From contig JAGLSH010000040.1 of assembly GCA_023135855.1 (NCBI GenBank), positions 1-6,356 on the forward strand: 6,356 nucleotides of DNA. The letters run 5' to 3'. The DNA is from Candidatus Omnitrophota bacterium (GTDB lineage Bacteria; Omnitrophota; Gorgyraeia; Duberdicusellales; 4484-171). Every line of letters starts with the position of its first letter. The first letter of the stretch is position 1. This document shows, piece by piece, positions 4,911 to 6,356 of the stretch. A program made the translations under genes and the position numbers. A model generated the notes under the pieces. That model saw only the letters and a program-made list of their open reading frames with translations, was not told the DNA's origin and searched no databases.

Positions 4911-5150
4911 TTATTCGGCTAATTTTAGCTTATTTGCCTGGGTGAGGCCTTTTATATAGCTCTCTCTTTTTAAAGCTTCGGATTTACTGGGGTAATCTTC
5001 GGAATGGATTAATTTGACCGGATAACGGTATTTGGTATATCGGCAGCCATTGCCGCTGTTATGATCGCGAATACGCTTTGATAAATTTGAGGTTATTCCG
5101 GTATAGAGGGTGCTATCTTTGCATTGGATTATGTAAACGGACCAGGGCAT
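4911..5150 (-). CDS. Single-domain GIY-YIG nuclease-superfamily protein (UPF0213/YhbQ-like)
   Basis: 79 residues starting MPWSVYIIQCKDSTLYTGIT. The VYI and YTG tripeptides are the GIY and YIG elements. RIRDHN carries the conserved arginine and histidine, and ALKRESYIKGLT carries the metal-binding glutamate, so the catalytic core is complete. Family members are small, about 80-100 residues, with poorly known function; characterised relatives cut or nick DNA. I chose the ATG at 5148-5150 because homology begins there. The frame remains open to 5198 (ALSEAKGLHTDPV), but that part is translated from the palindrome at 5174-5196. No clear Shine-Dalgarno precedes either start. The gene lies between tRNA-His and the cassette array with palindromes on both sides, a setting that recalls a repeat-associated nuclease. 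Confidence 0.85.
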   Translation of the reverse strand: MPWSVYIIQCKDSTLYTGITSNLSKRIRDHNSGNGCRYTKYRYPVKLIHSEDYPSKSEALKRESYIKGLTQANKLKLAE

Positions 5151-5173
5151 AATTAAAACAGGATCTGTATGAA

Positions 5174-5196
5174 GGCCCTTCGCTTCGCTCAGGGCC
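5174..5196. repeat. REP-like palindrome next to the GIY-YIG gene
   Basis: The element consists of GGCCCT and AGGGCC arms (5174-5179 and 5191-5196) around the 11-base core TCGCTTCGCTC. Read on the minus strand it encodes the peptide LSEAKG. From memory, short GC-rich palindromes giving 'SEAKG'- or 'ERSEG'-like peptides are dispersed in several uncultivated bacterial genomes, often near GIY-YIG genes. This copy is GC-rich in an AT-rich region, which supports a repeat. Confidence 0.5.
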
Positions 5197-5227
5197 ACTT
5201 TTTCCTATCTTTGATAGGAACAAGTGG
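5195..5227. repeat. Long hairpin overlapping the 3' end of tRNA-His
   Basis: CCACTT (5195-5200) pairs with AAGTGG (5222-5227). After one mismatch TTCCTATC (5202-5209) pairs with GATAGGAA (5213-5220), leaving a three-base loop. The stem is 14 base pairs. Its right arm contains the CCA-encoding bases of tRNA-His (5225-5227), and its left foot shares two bases with the palindrome at 5174-5196. There is no U-tract. It could guide 3' processing or termination, or be the terminus of a mobile repeat. Confidence 0.6.
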
Positions 5228-5299
5228 GGTGGCTAACGGGAGTTGAACCCGTACTAAGAGAACCACAATCTCTTGTGCTGCCGCTACACTATAGCCACC
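5225..5299 (-). tRNA. tRNA-His (anticodon GTG), with encoded CCA
   Basis: On the minus strand the cloverleaf is complete. The acceptor GTGGCTA (5292-5298) pairs with TAGCCAC (5229-5235). The extra G-1 (5299) faces C73 (5228), the identity feature of tRNA-His. The D-arm is GTGT/GCAC. The anticodon stem AGAGA/TCTCT encloses loop TTGTGGT with anticodon GTG at 5264-5266. The T-arm is ACGGG/CCCGT with loop TTCAACT. CCA is encoded at 5225-5227. The variable loop has four bases. It lies 53 bases after the DUF748-like gene and may be read with it or from an A+T-rich promoter at about 5319-5345. Its 3' end faces the accessory region, the arrangement seen for tRNA-targeted islands. Confidence 0.96.
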
Positions 5300-5323
5300 A
5301 TAAAAACAATTTTTTGATATTTT

Positions 5324-5346
5324 AATACGCTAAAAATAAATACGCT
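5324..5346. repeat. Short direct repeat upstream of tRNA-His
   Basis: AATACGCT occurs at 5324-5331 and again at 5339-5346 in the 53-base gap between the DUF748-like gene and tRNA-His. A TAAAAT -10-like hexamer on the minus strand (5319-5324) lies next to it. It may be part of a promoter or chance in AT-rich DNA. Confidence 0.25.
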
Positions 5347-5352
5347 CTATTC

Positions 5353-6356
5353 TTAAGGAGTTTCTTCACTTGAAGAAGTATCTTCTTTATTTTCTTGAGA
5401 TTGTTCACTGCCACCAATCTTAAAAATGTTTTCTAAATTTTCAGCCACACCCTTTAAAATTTCACTGACACTATCTCCATCAGTGCTTTCTAGCTCTTTA
5501 TTAATTCCCTCTTTTACTTTATCAGTAGCCTCTTTAATTATAACCAAAGGCCCTATACCCGCTGCTTCCATAAGCTTAACTTTAAGTGAAGAAAGGTCTA
5601 ATTTAGGTGAATCCATGTTTGTCATTAACTTAAGATGAAGAGTAGGCTTATCCTTATCGCCTTTAAGGAAAGAAATAACTGTCTTTAAAGCCTTAGCTTG
5701 AAAAGACTCTCCCTCGCCTTCTTCTTCAATAAACTCTACTCTCTCTATAGTCAGGAAATTATCAATAATTAATTCATTCTTTTTGGATTTAAGGTTCGAT
5801 TTAAAAGAAAGACTTACATCTTTTAACCTTAAATTATTTGGCCTCAAAAAAGGTGGATAAATTTTACTAAAAGCAATATAATCCATATCATTTATATCTA
5901 TATCCACATCCATATTTTTATTATTATAATCTACCCATCCTTTAATACCTAAACTATTTGCTTTTTGGCTTTCCACTGAAGACGAAACCAAAACTGTATC
6001 TAATTTTACATAAAATCTACTTAATTTGGGATATGTAAAACCTTTCAGCCTCAAAGAAAAATCACTAAAAACAATATTGAGAGGTTTTTTCTTTATCGGG
6101 TATTTTACTTCTATTCTGGAGTTCTTAATATAAAGATTTCCAATGGCAAGAGAAAACTTTTTCTCCTTAGATTCAAGCTTCTCTTCTTTTTTTTCAAGAT
6201 TTGTCTCAGTATCAAGCTTATCAAGCTCAGGGCTATCTTGGAATAAAGCTATTTTCTTTTTTCCCTTAGGCCTACTTTTAGAAGATTGGCTTATAAAAAC
6301 TCCTTCTCTACCCTTAACTATTTTTACATCAAGACCATCTAGGCTAATTTTACTTA
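5353..6356 (-). CDS. AsmA/DUF748-like envelope protein, C-terminal part
   Basis: The frame stays open from the TAA at 5353 to the right edge, so 334 residues are visible and the N-terminus is outside; a TTG at 6054 is internal. The visible protein begins SKISLDGLDVKIVKGREGVF, the repeated 'I-x-L-(D/E)-G-(L/I)-x-(V/I)-x-(I/V)-x-R-x-x-x-G' strand pattern of AsmA/DUF748 proteins. A charged low-complexity stretch follows (LDKLDTETNLEKKEEKLESK). Then come IGNLYIKNSRIEVKYPI and long beta-rich repeats (KGWVDYNNKNMDVDIDINDM, LRLKDVSLSFKSNLKSKKNE). The end contains LMEAAGIGPLVIIKEAT and an E/S-rich tail. Such proteins sit in the envelope of bacteria with an outer membrane and are linked to lipid transport and outer-membrane upkeep. 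That role is inferred from the family only. Confidence 0.7.
   Translation of the reverse strand, partial: SKISLDGLDVKIVKGREGVFISQSSKSRPKGKKKIALFQDSPELDKLDTETNLEKKEEKLESKEKKFSLAIGNLYIKNSRIEVKYPIKKKPLNIVFSDFSLRLKGFTYPKLSRFYVKLDTVLVSSSVESQKANSLGIKGWVDYNNKNMDVDIDINDMDYIAFSKIYPPFLRPNNLRLKDVSLSFKSNLKSKKNELIIDNFLTIERVEFIEEEGEGESFQAKALKTVISFLKGDKDKPTLHLKLMTNMDSPKLDLSSLKVKLMEAAGIGPLVIIKEATDKVKEGINKELESTDGDSVSEILKGVAENLENIFKIGGSEQSQENKEDTSSSEETP

Noticed and set aside
4692..5150. Integron integrase near the array
   Set aside because: The only gene on the proximal side is a GIY-YIG protein. No tyrosine recombinase motifs (R, HxxR, Y) occur in any frame of the window that I could see.
5150..5198. N-terminal extension ALSEAKGLHTDPV of the GIY-YIG protein
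   Set aside because: It is translated from the palindrome at 5174-5196, while family similarity starts at MPWSVYII. The later ATG is preferred.
5426..5638. Plus-strand open frame of 70 codons
   Set aside because: It is antisense to the strongly coding DUF748-like frame, is serine/leucine-rich and has no recognisable motif. Other frames opposite minus-strand genes (1026-1238, 1235-1426, 3344-3703, 4282-4497) and the frame opposite the HTH gene (2147-2344) were rejected for the same reason.

Overview
The window is AT-rich and compactly coded, and almost everything points left (minus strand). It looks like the chromosome of an uncultivated Gram-negative-type bacterium: the right edge carries an AsmA/DUF748-like envelope protein gene, the tRNA-His gene encodes its own CCA, and genetic code 11 fits throughout. 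The style recalls candidate phyla such as Omnitrophota, but no marker here proves a lineage.

Layout from right to left, in the direction of transcription. (1) 6356-5353: the 3' part of an AsmA/DUF748-like gene that enters from the edge, then tRNA-His(GTG) at 5299-5225. (2) 5227-4782: a single-domain GIY-YIG nuclease gene (5150-4911) with palindromic DNA on both sides. One hairpin overlaps the 3' end of the tRNA and one palindrome lies just upstream of the gene. (3) 4766-2387: an integron gene-cassette array without an integrase in view. It holds four uncharacterised genes in three cassettes: 4683-4198, the pair 4139-3783 and 3747-3397, and 3295-2492. They are separated by two convincing attC sites (4219-4146 and 3368-3306). 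A half or degenerate attC lies at the far end, and a promoter suited to driving the array lies at the near end. (4) 2139-2435, the only plus-strand gene: a small helix-turn-helix protein resembling the C-terminal module of serine-recombinase-associated proteins, probably a remnant. (5) 2007-1037: a RhuM-Fic fusion gene broken by one in-frame TAA and one -1 frameshift. (6) 859-185: a membrane-anchored coiled-coil protein with a good promoter. The start of an rlmB-type 23S rRNA 2'-O-methyltransferase follows and runs off the left edge.

The outer parts (rlmB and the coiled-coil gene on the left, DUF748 and tRNA-His on the right) read as backbone. The stretch from about 1037 to 5227 reads as an accessory island downstream of the tRNA-His 3' end. 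The most interesting content is the integrase-less cassette array (a CALIN-type cluster). Its cassette genes have stop codons or ribosome-binding sites built into the attC sites, and two of its four products are predicted to be anchored in the membrane. The second point of interest is the GIY-YIG gene embedded in palindromic repeats.
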